Source of the DNA: an uncultured Eubacteriales bacterium
GTDB taxonomy: Bacteria; Bacillota; Clostridia; Christensenellales; Aristaeellaceae
DNA: 64,000 nucleotides
Reading direction: 5' to 3'
Assembly (NCBI GenBank): GCA_902789795.1
Contig: CADAPM010000023.1
Location: 29,886-93,885 of the forward strand
The translations under genes were made by a program, and so were the position numbers. Under the pieces are notes generated by a model, which had not been told where the DNA came from, did no database searches, and worked only from the letters and a program-made list of their open reading frames with translations. Shown one piece after another: positions 53,760 through 62,359 of this stretch; position 1 is the first letter of the stretch, and each line of letters opens with the position of its first letter.

Positions 53760-54968
53760 TTATTCTTCGCCGGAGCCTTCTTCCGGTTCGGGCTGCCAGC
53801 AGTCATAGAATACGTTTTCACCGATCACGGTAAGCGTTGAGGGCAGCGTTTCAGGCGGCACCAGGCTGCGGCAGTGTGAAAACGCCTCGTTACCCAGGAT
53901 CGTCAGGCCTTCCGGCAGATCGACCTGGGTCAGGCGGTTCAGTCCGCTGAACGCAGCGTCGCCGATAGTCGTCAGGGTCGAAGGCAGCTGGATACGCTCA
54001 ACAGCAAAGCAATCGTCTTCATACTCATAATCGTCATTCAGGAACGAATTAGCCTCAATGACTGTGATCCCTTCGGCAAAATCCAGCGTCTTCAGCGACC
54101 GCTTGCTTTGACGTTCAAGATAGCTGTTATTCTTTCCCACCGTCAGATCGAATATCCCCGTTGTTCCAGGCAGATAGTGGATCGTTTCCACGTTTTCGCA
54201 TTCCCTGAAGCCGCTCATATGGCTTTGGAAATGGACGCTCATGGTGACTTCACGGAGCGCCGGGCAGTTGATGAAGGGCGGTTCGGTAACGCCTTCCAGG
54301 CCTCCGGGCAGTACGACAGATGCCAAAGCCTGGCAGTCAGCAAAAGCATAGCCGCTCAAACAGGTGACGGAATCAGGCAGCACGACCGATTCGATTTGGG
54401 AGTTTGCGAAGGCCCTGTTATCGATCGCTTCCAGCCGGGCGGGGAATCGGATGCTCCGGAGGGTCCCATTATCCTGGAACGCTCCTTCACCGATACGGTA
54501 GATATCCACCCCGTCGATCTGATCCGGCAGGATTAGCGAGGAGGCCTCGCCGGTATAGCCCGTTATGATCAGGCGGTGCTGTTCGTCATCCGGGTCCGGT
54601 TCAAACTGCAGGACCTCCAGCAGATCCTCCTGCCCGTCTTCGATCACCGAATAGCTGCAGCCAGACGATATCGCCCATTGCTCCGCCGGGCTGCCTTTAT
54701 GCACGAGGAAGGCCACCTCCGGATCAAAGGCGTCATCCGCGACTGATTCAAGGGAGGATGGCAGCGTCACCAGCTCCAGACCCGTTCCGGCGAAGGCTTC
54801 TGCCTCGATACGGACCACGCCCTCCGGGATCACGAGCTCCCGGACGTCCGCGCCAGCCGTCAGGCTCGCCGCCGTCCCCCGGGAGATGGAGACCGCTGGT
54901 CCCTCCGCTGACGCGCAGGCCAGCAACACCGTCAGCGCCAGGATCATGGCGCCCAAAAACCGCCTCAC
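53760..54968 (-). CDS. Secreted BspA-type leucine-rich-repeat protein
   Basis: This 402-residue protein begins with a signal peptide (RRFLGAMILALTVLLACASA). Repeats of the BspA/TpLRR type follow, e.g. VVRIEAEAFAGTGLELVTLP, YRIGEGAFQDNGTLRSIRFP and TIGDAAFSGLNRLTQVDLP. No wall anchor is visible. The frame is open upstream; GTG at 54968 with GGAGGG is the best start and places the signal peptide at the N-terminus. A strong promoter lies 40 nt upstream. It is GC-rich like its neighbours, unlike the LRR gene at 3406. Confidence 0.88.
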   Translation of the reverse strand: MRRFLGAMILALTVLLACASAEGPAVSISRGTAASLTAGADVRELVIPEGVVRIEAEAFAGTGLELVTLPSSLESVADDAFDPEVAFLVHKGSPAEQWAISSGCSYSVIEDGQEDLLEVLQFEPDPDDEQHRLIITGYTGEASSLILPDQIDGVDIYRIGEGAFQDNGTLRSIRFPARLEAIDNRAFANSQIESVVLPDSVTCLSGYAFADCQALASVVLPGGLEGVTEPPFINCPALREVTMSVHFQSHMSGFRECENVETIHYLPGTTGIFDLTVGKNNSYLERQSKRSLKTLDFAEGITVIEANSFLNDDYEYEDDCFAVERIQLPSTLTTIGDAAFSGLNRLTQVDLPEGLTILGNEAFSHCRSLVPPETLPSTLTVIGENVFYDCWQPEPEEGSGEE

Positions 54969-55005
54969 GCTTTTCCCTCCTCTGCGACCGCCTTTTTTCT
55001 GTAAG

Positions 55006-55034
55006 ATTATACAGGAATTCTGCGCTCCCCGCAA
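55006..55034 (-). promoter_or_regulatory. Promoter of the LRR gene at 53760-54968
   Basis: Minus-strand TTGCGG and perfect TATAAT are 17 nt apart. It is divergent from the GH43 promoter 43 nt away. Confidence 0.75.
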
Positions 55035-55076
55035 GAGATTTATTGTCCGAAAGCATCAGCAGAACAAAACAGCGCA

Positions 55077-55105
55077 TTGCCGATCCGGCGGCGGTATGCT
55101 ACAAT
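55077..55105 (+). promoter_or_regulatory. Promoter of the GH43 gene
   Basis: TTGCCG and TACAAT are 17 nt apart, 32 nt before the start codon, with AAAGGAG between. Confidence 0.7.
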
Positions 55106-55137
55106 AGGCCTGAAGAAATTTGCAAAGGAGCTGTGCT

Positions 55138-56487
55138 ATGCCCAATCCGTTTTTGCCCCTGTGGGAGTACATTCCCGACGGTGAGCCGCGGGTCTTCGGG
55201 GACCGGGTCTACCTGTACGGTTCCCACGACCGGGTCTCCGGCGAGGATTTTTGTGATCATAAGCTGAAGGTCTGGTCTGCGGATGTGAACGACCTCAAAA
55301 ACTGGCGCTGCCACGGGGACAGCTTCCGCACCCGTCCCTCCTCCACGGGCCGGCCTGCGGACACGCCCTGGACAGACCACAAGCTGTTCGCGCCGGACGT
55401 GGTGGAAAAGGACGGCAAATACTACCTGTACGCCTACATCGTCGGCTCCCGGGGCGCCGTGGGCGTCTCCGACCGCCCGGAAGGCCCCTTCCGGCTGCTT
55501 TCATCCTACCGCTACACCCGCGAAGACGGCGCCCGCGCGGAAGCCGAGGTCGGCGACGAGGGCACCTTCAACGACGCGGGCGTGCTGGTGGACGAGGACG
55601 GCAGGGCCTATGTGTATTACGGCTTTACCCGCTCCTGGATGAACGAGCTGGACCCGGCGAACATGTGCGAGGTCCTGCCCCACACCCTGCGCGGCCCCGT
55701 CGTCGACGACCGAGAGAGCGTGCCGGAGACGGAGCGGTTCTATGAAGCCAGCTCGCCCCGGAAGATCAACGGCCGGTACTACCTGATCTACTCGCCGCGC
55801 CGGGGCAGCCGCCTGGCCTACGCCGTGTCCGACAGCCCCACGGGGCCCTTCACCTACCGCGGGTACATCATTGACAACGGCGTGGATTATCCCGCCGGGA
55901 ACAACCACGGCTCCGTGGCCTGCATCAACGGACAGTGGTACGTGTTCTACCACCGCATGACCAACGGCACCATCATGTCGCGCCGGGCCTGCGTGGAGAA
56001 GATCACGGTCCTGCCGGACGGCACCATTCCCCCGGTGGAGATGACCTCCCTGGGCTTCGACGACGCCCTGAACCCCTATCAGCCGGTGCCGGCGGACATC
56101 GCCTGCGTGCTGACCGGCGGCTGCTTCATCACCGAGCTCGATCTGTTCACCCGCGTCATCACCCGCATCACCGACGGCTGTGTGATGGGCTACAAGTACT
56201 TTGATTTCGGGGAGGACTTCACCGGCGAGCCCCTCACCCTGGCCCTGAAAACCCGCGGGCAGGGAACGCCCTGCCAGGTGCACGTCCGTCTCGACAGCCC
56301 CACGGGGCCGGAGATCGGCCTCTGCCAGGTAGGCACGGGAGACGGCATTTACCGCACAAAAACAGCCCCCGTCACCGGCAGGCACGCGCTGTATCTCGTG
56401 GCTGAGCACCGGGTCGAGGGCTGGATGGGCCAGTTCTTCGAGGGAAAATCCCTGTTCGAGCTGGAAGAGTTCGTTTTCATGAAGTGA
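55138..56487 (+). CDS. Glycoside hydrolase family 43 protein
   Basis: This 449-residue enzyme resembles family 43 beta-xylosidases and alpha-arabinofuranosidases acting on plant polysaccharides. A five-blade propeller is indicated by WEYIPDGEPRVFGDRVYLYG, LFAPDVVEKDGKYYLYAY and FYEASSPRKINGRYYLIYSP, holding the usual acidic residues. GNNHGSVACINGQWYVFYHR supplies the late conserved histidine. The last 110 residues look like a carbohydrate-binding beta-sandwich. No signal peptide is seen, so it probably acts on imported oligosaccharides. ATG at 55138 is chosen from the ribosome binding site. Its stop overlaps a terminator shared with the convergent LmbE gene. Confidence 0.88.
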   Translation: MPNPFLPLWEYIPDGEPRVFGDRVYLYGSHDRVSGEDFCDHKLKVWSADVNDLKNWRCHGDSFRTRPSSTGRPADTPWTDHKLFAPDVVEKDGKYYLYAYIVGSRGAVGVSDRPEGPFRLLSSYRYTREDGARAEAEVGDEGTFNDAGVLVDEDGRAYVYYGFTRSWMNELDPANMCEVLPHTLRGPVVDDRESVPETERFYEASSPRKINGRYYLIYSPRRGSRLAYAVSDSPTGPFTYRGYIIDNGVDYPAGNNHGSVACINGQWYVFYHRMTNGTIMSRRACVEKITVLPDGTIPPVEMTSLGFDDALNPYQPVPADIACVLTGGCFITELDLFTRVITRITDGCVMGYKYFDFGEDFTGEPLTLALKTRGQGTPCQVHVRLDSPTGPEIGLCQVGTGDGIYRTKTAPVTGRHALYLVAEHRVEGWMGQFFEGKSLFELEEFVFMK

Positions 56488-56516
56488 GGAGGATAACCCC
56501 TCCTCCTTTAATTTTT
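56486..56516 (+). terminator. Terminator between the convergent GH43 and LmbE genes
   Basis: The stem GAGGAGG/CCTCCTC is followed by CTTTAATTTTT. It should end GH43 transcripts. The LmbE reading frame, as written, runs through it in the other direction. Confidence 0.75.
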
Positions 56517-57720
56517 CCTGGTAATTGGTCAGGACGGCGGGGTCGATGTGCTCGAAGGGATCGTCCTTCTTTTCGTCATCACCCACCGTGCTGAAGGCGA
56601 GGCCGAACCGGTAGCTGCTCTTCACGCTGTCCCGGGGCTCCACCTGGTACTGGGGCTGCTGCTGGGAGACATAGAGTTTGTAGGCCTCCACCGCCGTCTC
56701 AAAGCCCGTCTTTCCCTCCTGGGAGGCCAGCGGGAGATCCCAGTCGAATTCGGCCTGATGGTCCTTATACATGTGGATATACAGCTTTTTCGGCTGCCAG
56801 GTGCCCCAGGTCCCGGCGCTGGACTTGTACTTGCCGGGGTCCGCCGCCAGGGTCACGCACTGCAGGCACGCATCCGCGCAGACCCGGTGCGCGCCGTGGC
56901 CATATTCGCCGTTCACGTCGTGGGTGGCGATGACCTCGGGCTTGTACCTGCGGATGAGGCCGGTCACATAGCCGAGCACCTTGCTCTTGCCCCAGACGTC
57001 GTACTGGGTCCTGAGCTTCAGGGAGTACTTGTCCCAGAAGGTGCCGATATCCGGATAGTTCCGCACCCCGCAGTACCACAGCCCGTTGAGCAGTTCGCTG
57101 CGGCGGCCCGGGGTATTGCAGGTCATGTAGCAGACCGCCACCTTCATGCCGTACTCGCCGGCATAGGTGGGGATCATGCCGCCGAAGAAGAGCATCTCGT
57201 CGTCGGGATGCCCCACCAGGATCATCAGGTCCGCCTTTTCCGGCTGCGGCTCCCAGCGCTGCACCCAACCAGGCACTTCTCCCTCGCCCAGCAGGTACAA
57301 TTCGTTGATCGCCAGCACCTTCTGCGCCGTGGTCTCCAGCCGGATCCTGAAGTGGGTCAGGCCCTCCAGCGGCAGGTATTCATGGCCATAGACCCCCTCC
57401 GCCCGGGCGGCGACGGTCCAGTCCTTCCCCTCCTGTACTTCCACCACCCAGGCTTCCGGCTTCTCCATGCCGCTGCACAGGTAGATGCCGTAGACGGGCG
57501 TCTCCGTCTCGATCTCCAGGTTCGCCCGGCGCTCCTTCCGGCTCTTCCACATGGTCTTGAAGTCGCGGTCCGTGGCGCAGTCCGCGGCGAAGGTCTTGTA
57601 TCGCTTGTCCGTGGAGGAGGCCTTGACGGCAGCCGACGCCGTGATGTCCTCCGCCTCCTGCGCCAGGGCCGCCCCGGTCAGGAGCAGCAGGAGCAGGATG
57701 AAACCGGTGATCTTTTTCAT
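56508..57720 (-). CDS. Secreted PIG-L/LmbE-family deacetylase with lost stop codon
   Basis: The protein begins MKKITGFILLLLLLTGAALA, a signal peptide, at 57720 after AGAGGGAG. Residues 22-150 form a discoidin-like beta domain. The PIG-L metal-binding motif is LVGHPDDEMLFFGG, with a later histidine pair in GEYGHGAHR; the family removes N-acetyl groups from GlcNAc-type substrates. The frame has no stop at the expected end. It runs across the terminator and antisense through the GH43 gene to 55501. Changing the A-run GAAAAATTAA by one base would give TAA at 56508-56510, which is used here as the likely end (about 403 residues). Confidence 0.8.
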
Positions 57721-57777
57721 GTTCTCCCTCTTGTCACGCAAAATGGCTCTGCCATCCGTCTTTGGAATGACAGAGCC

Positions 57778-57806
57778 ATTATAACCGGAATCAGCGGAAC
57801 GGTCAA
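57778..57806 (-). promoter_or_regulatory. Promoter of the LmbE gene with overlapping inverted repeat
   Basis: Minus-strand TTGACC and perfect TATAAT are 17 nt apart. A perfect 10-bp inverted repeat, AATGGCTCTG (57742-57751) and CAGAGCCATT (57771-57780), overlaps the -10 and the start site and could be an operator. Confidence 0.75.
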
Positions 57807-57845
57807 CGGTAGCCTGTTCTGGTTCTGAAGTACAAATAAAGCATC

Positions 57846-57874
57846 TTGAAAATCTGGGGTTTTGCGTGTACAAT
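57846..57874 (+). promoter_or_regulatory. Promoter of the first aldo/keto reductase gene
   Basis: TTGAAA and TACAAT are 17 nt apart, divergent from the LmbE promoter and about 65 nt before the start codon. Confidence 0.7.
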
Positions 57875-57938
57875 AATATTCGTTGGAAGAAAAAACACTA
57901 AGAACACAGCGGAACGATCCGGCGAAGGAGGAAACAGC

Positions 57939-59069
57939 TTGCTGAGCGAACAGGAGATCAAAAGCATCCGGAAGCTGGGCTTCGGGCTCATGCGGCTGCC
58001 GAAGCTCGAAGACGGCAGCATGGATATCGAGCAGATCAAGCAGATGGTGGATCTGTTCCTGGAAAGCGGATTCACGTACTTTGATACCGCCTTCGTGTAC
58101 GACGGCGGCAAGTCCGAGGAAGCGGCGCGGGACGCCCTGGTCCGCAGGCACCCCCGGCAGAGCTTCCAGCTGGCCACCAAGCTGAACGCCCGGGTCGCCG
58201 CCAATCGTGAGGACGCTGAAAATCAGCTCCTGACCAGTCTGGAGCGCACCGAGGCCGGATATTTCGACTTCTATCTCCTCCACGCCATCGGCACGGGCAA
58301 CCTGCCACTGTACAATGAGTATAAGATCTGGGACTACGCCAAAAAGGCGAAGGCCGACGGCCTCGTCAAACACTGGGGCTTCTCCTTCCACGACAGCCCC
58401 GAGCTGTTGGAAAAGCTGCTGAACGAGCACCCGGACGCGGAGTTCGTGCAGCTGCAGATCAACTACGCCGACTGGGAGGACAGCCGGGTCGCCTCCCGGC
58501 GCTGCTACGAGATCGCCCGCGCCCACGGCAAGCCCGTCGTGGTCATGGAGCCGGTCAAGGGCGGCACCCTGGCCAACCCGCCCCAGCGCGTGCGTGACGT
58601 GCTGGCCGCGGTAGAGCCCGACTCCTCCCCCGCGTCCTGGGCCGTGCGCTTCACCGCCGACCAGGAGGGCATCCTGACGGTGCTGTCCGGCATGTCCAAC
58701 CTGGACCAGATGAAGGACAACCTGAAGACCATGGGCGGCTTCACCCACTTTACCGAGGCCCAGAAGACGGCGGTGGAGCAGGCGCGACAGGCGCTGCTCA
58801 GCGTGGACAGCATCGGCTGCACGGGCTGCCGCTACTGCGTGGACGGATGCCCCATGAACATCCCGATCCCGGGCATCTTCTCCTCCATGAACCAGCTGCT
58901 GATCTACGACGACGCCGTTTCCGCCCGCCGGCGCTACCAGAACAACGTGAAGGATCGCGGCCGGGCGTCGGACTGCATCGCCTGCGGCCAGTGCGAAGGC
59001 GCGTGCCCCCAGCAGCTGCCCGTGATCGAGCTGCTCAAAAAGTGCGCGGGCGCCCTCGAAACAGAATGA
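57939..59069 (+). CDS. Aldo/keto reductase with C-terminal ferredoxin-type 4Fe-4S domain (copy 1)
   Basis: This 376-residue protein joins an aldo/keto reductase barrel to two iron-sulfur motifs. The barrel shows LGFGLMRLPKLEDGS, FDTAFVYDGGKSEEA with the active-site tyrosine, KHWGFSFHDSPE and QLQINYADWE. The cysteine motifs are CTGCRYCVDGCPMNIPIP and CIACGQCEGACPQQLP. Such fusions are common in anaerobes, and the electron partner is unknown. A TTG start at 57939, eight bases after GGAGG, is preferred to the upstream ATG. It is closely similar to the gene at 62360. Confidence 0.9.
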   Translation: MLSEQEIKSIRKLGFGLMRLPKLEDGSMDIEQIKQMVDLFLESGFTYFDTAFVYDGGKSEEAARDALVRRHPRQSFQLATKLNARVAANREDAENQLLTSLERTEAGYFDFYLLHAIGTGNLPLYNEYKIWDYAKKAKADGLVKHWGFSFHDSPELLEKLLNEHPDAEFVQLQINYADWEDSRVASRRCYEIARAHGKPVVVMEPVKGGTLANPPQRVRDVLAAVEPDSSPASWAVRFTADQEGILTVLSGMSNLDQMKDNLKTMGGFTHFTEAQKTAVEQARQALLSVDSIGCTGCRYCVDGCPMNIPIPGIFSSMNQLLIYDDAVSARRRYQNNVKDRGRASDCIACGQCEGACPQQLPVIELLKKCAGALETE

Positions 59070-59136
59070 CATGACGTCCTGACGGCAGCATCTGCCGCCG
59101 GGCCCACAAGATTACAAAGCAGGGAGGGAAACCCTT

Positions 59137-60045
59137 ATGAAAACGACACTTCTGATCATGGCGGCCGGGCTGGGCTCCCGGTACGGCGGCAACAAGCAGA
59201 TCGACCGCATCGGCCCCCACGGCGAGATCCTGATGGAATACTCCATCTATGACGCGCTGCAGGCGGGCTTTGACAAGGTGGTCTTCGTCATCCGCCAGTC
59301 CATGGCCGAGGTCTTCCGCCAGATGATCGGCGACAGGATCGCCAAGAAGGTGGAGGTCCACTACGTGTTCCAGGAGTACGACAGTCTGCCCGGCGGCTTC
59401 ACCGCGCCGGAGGGCCGCACCAAGCCCTACGGCACCGTGCACGCGGTGCTGGCGGCCAAGGATGTGATCCATGAGCCCTTCGCCGTCATCAACGCGGACG
59501 ATTACTACGGCAAGGACGCCTTCCGCGCCATGGCCGACTGCCTGCACCGCATGCAGGGCGAGCGGGAGAAGGCCTCCATGGTCGCCTACTACCTGAAGAA
59601 CACCATTTCCGAAAACGGCACCGTGACCCGCGGCGTCTGCGATACGGACGCAGCCGGCCACCTGATCAAGGTCACGGAGACCTACAAGATCAAGCGCGAC
59701 ACCGACGGCGTGATCAAGGACTTTGAGAACGATCCCGCCGGCGTGCCTCTGAAAGAGAACGCCCTGGTCTCCATGAATTTCTGGGGCTTCACGCCCTGGT
59801 ACTTCGAGACGGCGGAGGCCCATTTCGAAGCCTTCCTGAAGGATCCTTCCGGCGACCCGATGAAGAAGGAATACGTGCTGCCCGCGCTGGTGGACCAGCT
59901 GATGCACGAGACCCACATGCCCGTCGAGGTGCTGGAGACCAACGCCGTGTGGTTCGGCATCACCTATCACGAGGACAAGGCCACCGTGCAGGATGCTTTG
60001 AAGGCCCTGCATGACCAGGGCGACTATCCCGAAAGCCTGGATTGA
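59137..60045 (+). CDS. Sugar-phosphate nucleotidyltransferase family protein
   Basis: This 302-residue protein has the nucleotide-binding signature LIMAAGLGSRYGGNKQIDRI and the metal-binding NADDYYGKDAF. These are the features of sugar-1-phosphate nucleotidyltransferases, though the second half is atypical for RfbA/GalU. The product may be an NDP-sugar for envelope glycans; the sugar is unknown. AGGGAGGG precedes the ATG. A GNAT gene follows within two bases and the two are probably coupled. Confidence 0.85.
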   Translation: MKTTLLIMAAGLGSRYGGNKQIDRIGPHGEILMEYSIYDALQAGFDKVVFVIRQSMAEVFRQMIGDRIAKKVEVHYVFQEYDSLPGGFTAPEGRTKPYGTVHAVLAAKDVIHEPFAVINADDYYGKDAFRAMADCLHRMQGEREKASMVAYYLKNTISENGTVTRGVCDTDAAGHLIKVTETYKIKRDTDGVIKDFENDPAGVPLKENALVSMNFWGFTPWYFETAEAHFEAFLKDPSGDPMKKEYVLPALVDQLMHETHMPVEVLETNAVWFGITYHEDKATVQDALKALHDQGDYPESLD

Positions 60046-60046
60046 C

Positions 60047-60553
60047 ATGAGGTTTCAGGAACTGCCAAGGCCGGAATTTGCCGGCGGTGAACTCAGATAC
60101 ATCTTTGACACCTCCTCCTGCTATGTTCCCGGCTTCAGCCAGGAGGGGGACAGATTTGCGCTGTCCCTGTCGCCCGTCGCCATGCCGCGGCAGCACGTGG
60201 ACTACATCACGCGCATCTATGACCCGCGCCTGATCGAGCCCCGGGTCGTGACCCTGATCGACAACGCGGGCGAACGGGTGGGCTATCTGGAGCTGGCCCG
60301 GGAGCACGACGGCCGGATCGCCCGGATCACCAACCTCTTGGTGGAAGACGGGTACCGCCGCCGCGGCTACGGCTCCCTGCTGATCTCCCGGGCCCGGACC
60401 ATGGCGAAGGCGGACGGCGCGGGATCCCTGCGCGCTTACGTTTCCGGTATCAACGCGGGGGCCGTGCGCTTCCTGCTGGGCCAGGGGATGAGCCTGGTGG
60501 GCTTCAGCACCTATGAGGACGAGCTGATGCTGGAGCTGGGGATGAAGGTATAA
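60047..60553 (+). CDS. GNAT-family N-acetyltransferase
   Basis: This 168-residue protein has the acetyl-CoA-binding motif in EDGYRRRGYGSLLISRA, the usual R/Q-x-x-G-x-G/A loop of GNAT enzymes, and a late GINAGAVRFLLGQGM. The first 60 residues are not recognisable. The start ATG lies two bases after the stop of the nucleotidyltransferase gene, suggesting a joint role such as amino-sugar acetylation. That is inferred from position. A terminator follows. Confidence 0.85.
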   Translation: MRFQELPRPEFAGGELRYIFDTSSCYVPGFSQEGDRFALSLSPVAMPRQHVDYITRIYDPRLIEPRVVTLIDNAGERVGYLELAREHDGRIARITNLLVEDGYRRRGYGSLLISRARTMAKADGAGSLRAYVSGINAGAVRFLLGQGMSLVGFSTYEDELMLELGMKV

Positions 60554-60560
60554 GCTTATA

Positions 60561-60600
60561 AGGGGCTGTTTGCGAGGCTGTGCAGCAGCTCCTGTTTTTT
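60561..60600 (+). terminator. Terminator after the GNAT gene
   Basis: An 8-bp stem AGGGGCTG/CAGCTCCT (one G-U pair) is followed by GTTTTTT. Confidence 0.75.
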
Positions 60601-60647
60601 GCCCATCGTTTCCCGATACGAACCGCAGAACAGGAGGAGTGACTGAC

Positions 60648-62345
60648 ATGAAAAAGATCCTATTTCTATCCATCCTTGCCCTCTGTCTCTGTGCCCTGAC
60701 CGTCGCCTCCGCCCAGGACTTCACCCTGAACTCCAAGCACCGGATCACCGAGTATACCGGGGCGGGCGGAGAGGTGACCATCCCCGCCGAGATCGACGGC
60801 GAGGCCGTCTGGGCCGTGGACCGCAAGGCGTTCATGAACAACGGCAAGATCACCGCCCTCACCCTCGAGCCGGGCGTGCAGTACCTGGGAAACTCCGCCA
60901 CCTACAAGATGACCGCGCTGGAAAAGCTGACGCTGCCGGAGGGCTTCGGGGCCCTGGAGGACGCGAACTTCAACGGCTGCCCGAAGCTGACCGAGGTCAC
61001 GCTGCCCTCCACCCTGGCCTACATCGGGGACAGCTGCTTCTCCTTTGACAATGCCCTCCGCACGGTCACCTTCACAGGCCCCGCCCCGGCGGTGGACGTA
61101 GGCGCGTTCCGGTCCCTGCCCGCGGACTTCACGGTGCTGGTGCCCGAAGGCTGGGAGGAGGTCTACCGCGCGACGCTGCCGGAGGGGCTCACTATCCGCT
61201 CCAGCGGGCAAGGGATCGTCCTGCCCGGGGAGACCCCGGCGGAAGAGTTCGATTTCGACACCTCCACCGGATGGATCCTGAAATACCTGGGCCATGCCGC
61301 CGCGGTGAACGTGCCCGCCGAGATCGACGGCGTGCCGGTGACCGACATCTTTGACTACGCTTTTGAGGACGCGGACAACACCTACCAGCTGACGCTGCCG
61401 GAGGGCATCACGGTGATCCCGGACAGCGCCTTCGCCTCCATGAACAGCCTGGAGCGGGTGATTCTGCCCGCCGGACTCAAAAAGATCGACCGCGAGGCCT
61501 TCAAGTACTGCGGCATGGCGGAGCTGCTTTTGCCCGCCTCCCTGGAAACGGTGGCCGGCCGCGCCTTCGCCTCCAGCAAGTTCGGCACCCTGTGCTTTGA
61601 AGGCACCGCCCTGCCCGAGTTCGCAAGCGACGCCTTCGAGGACGCGGAGATCCGCCGGGTATGCCTGGGCTGGGAAGCCACGGACGCGGAGCTGAGCGCC
61701 GCGGCCGACGCCCTCGCCGCCCTGGGCGTGACCGTCCCCGTGGAGCGGGCGGAGCACATCGTGATCCCGCAGCCCACGCCGGAACCGACCCCCGCACCGA
61801 CCCCGGAACCCACCGCCGAGCCGACGCCCGTGCCCACACCTGTACCCACGCCGGAACCGACCCCGGAACCCACAGCCGCACCGACGGCGGAGCCGGCCCA
61901 GCCCGTGTTCCCGGCCATGCGCGAGCCCAAGATCACCCTGCCTGCGGAAAAGCCGGCCCCGGCGGAGCGCATCCGTCCCGCTTTCCCGGCCACGCCGGAG
62001 CCCGTCATTTATCCGGTGCCCACCGAACAGCCCGCCGCGGAGCCGGAAGCGCCCGAAACAGGGCTGATCGACATCACCCCCTATCTCGGACACTGGAAGG
62101 GGGGCGCCGTGGCCACCAGCGGCGTGACCATCGATCCCGATCGGTTCGGCGGCCTCTCCCTGACCCTTAACGCGGACGGCACCGGTGAGCTCATCTACAT
62201 GAAGCGGTCCGACGGCGGCGCCGCCTGGCGCGTGGAGAACGACCAGGTGATCTACAATCGGACGCCGCTGGTGCTCCTGGAGGACGGCCAGCTGCGCTAC
62301 CAGACCTCAGAAACCGAATACATGCAGTTCATGCGCGAAGAATAA
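60648..62345 (+). CDS. Secreted LRR protein with Pro/Thr/Glu-rich spacer
   Basis: This 565-residue protein has a signal peptide (KKILFLSILALCLCALTVASA). Two BspA/TpLRR blocks follow (about residues 22-190 and 205-365), each starting with an ITEYTGAGGEVTIPAEIDG-like segment. Next comes a repetitive spacer of PTPEPTPAP-type units (about 385-430), of the kind that spans cell walls. The last 60 residues, GHWKGGAVATSGVTIDPDRF onward, look like a small lipocalin-like beta domain. There is no LPXTG motif. AGGAGG precedes the ATG. The antisense frames here are shadows of the repeat composition. Confidence 0.87.
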   Translation: MKKILFLSILALCLCALTVASAQDFTLNSKHRITEYTGAGGEVTIPAEIDGEAVWAVDRKAFMNNGKITALTLEPGVQYLGNSATYKMTALEKLTLPEGFGALEDANFNGCPKLTEVTLPSTLAYIGDSCFSFDNALRTVTFTGPAPAVDVGAFRSLPADFTVLVPEGWEEVYRATLPEGLTIRSSGQGIVLPGETPAEEFDFDTSTGWILKYLGHAAAVNVPAEIDGVPVTDIFDYAFEDADNTYQLTLPEGITVIPDSAFASMNSLERVILPAGLKKIDREAFKYCGMAELLLPASLETVAGRAFASSKFGTLCFEGTALPEFASDAFEDAEIRRVCLGWEATDAELSAAADALAALGVTVPVERAEHIVIPQPTPEPTPAPTPEPTAEPTPVPTPVPTPEPTPEPTAAPTAEPAQPVFPAMREPKITLPAEKPAPAERIRPAFPATPEPVIYPVPTEQPAAEPEAPETGLIDITPYLGHWKGGAVATSGVTIDPDRFGGLSLTLNADGTGELIYMKRSDGGAAWRVENDQVIYNRTPLVLLEDGQLRYQTSETEYMQFMREE

Positions 62346-62359
62346 GGGGGAACCTACAG

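Noticed and set aside
55501-56507. C-terminal third of the deacetylase frame as real protein
   Set aside because: It is antisense to a well-supported GH43 gene, passes through a terminator and has shadow-like composition; a lost stop is more likely.
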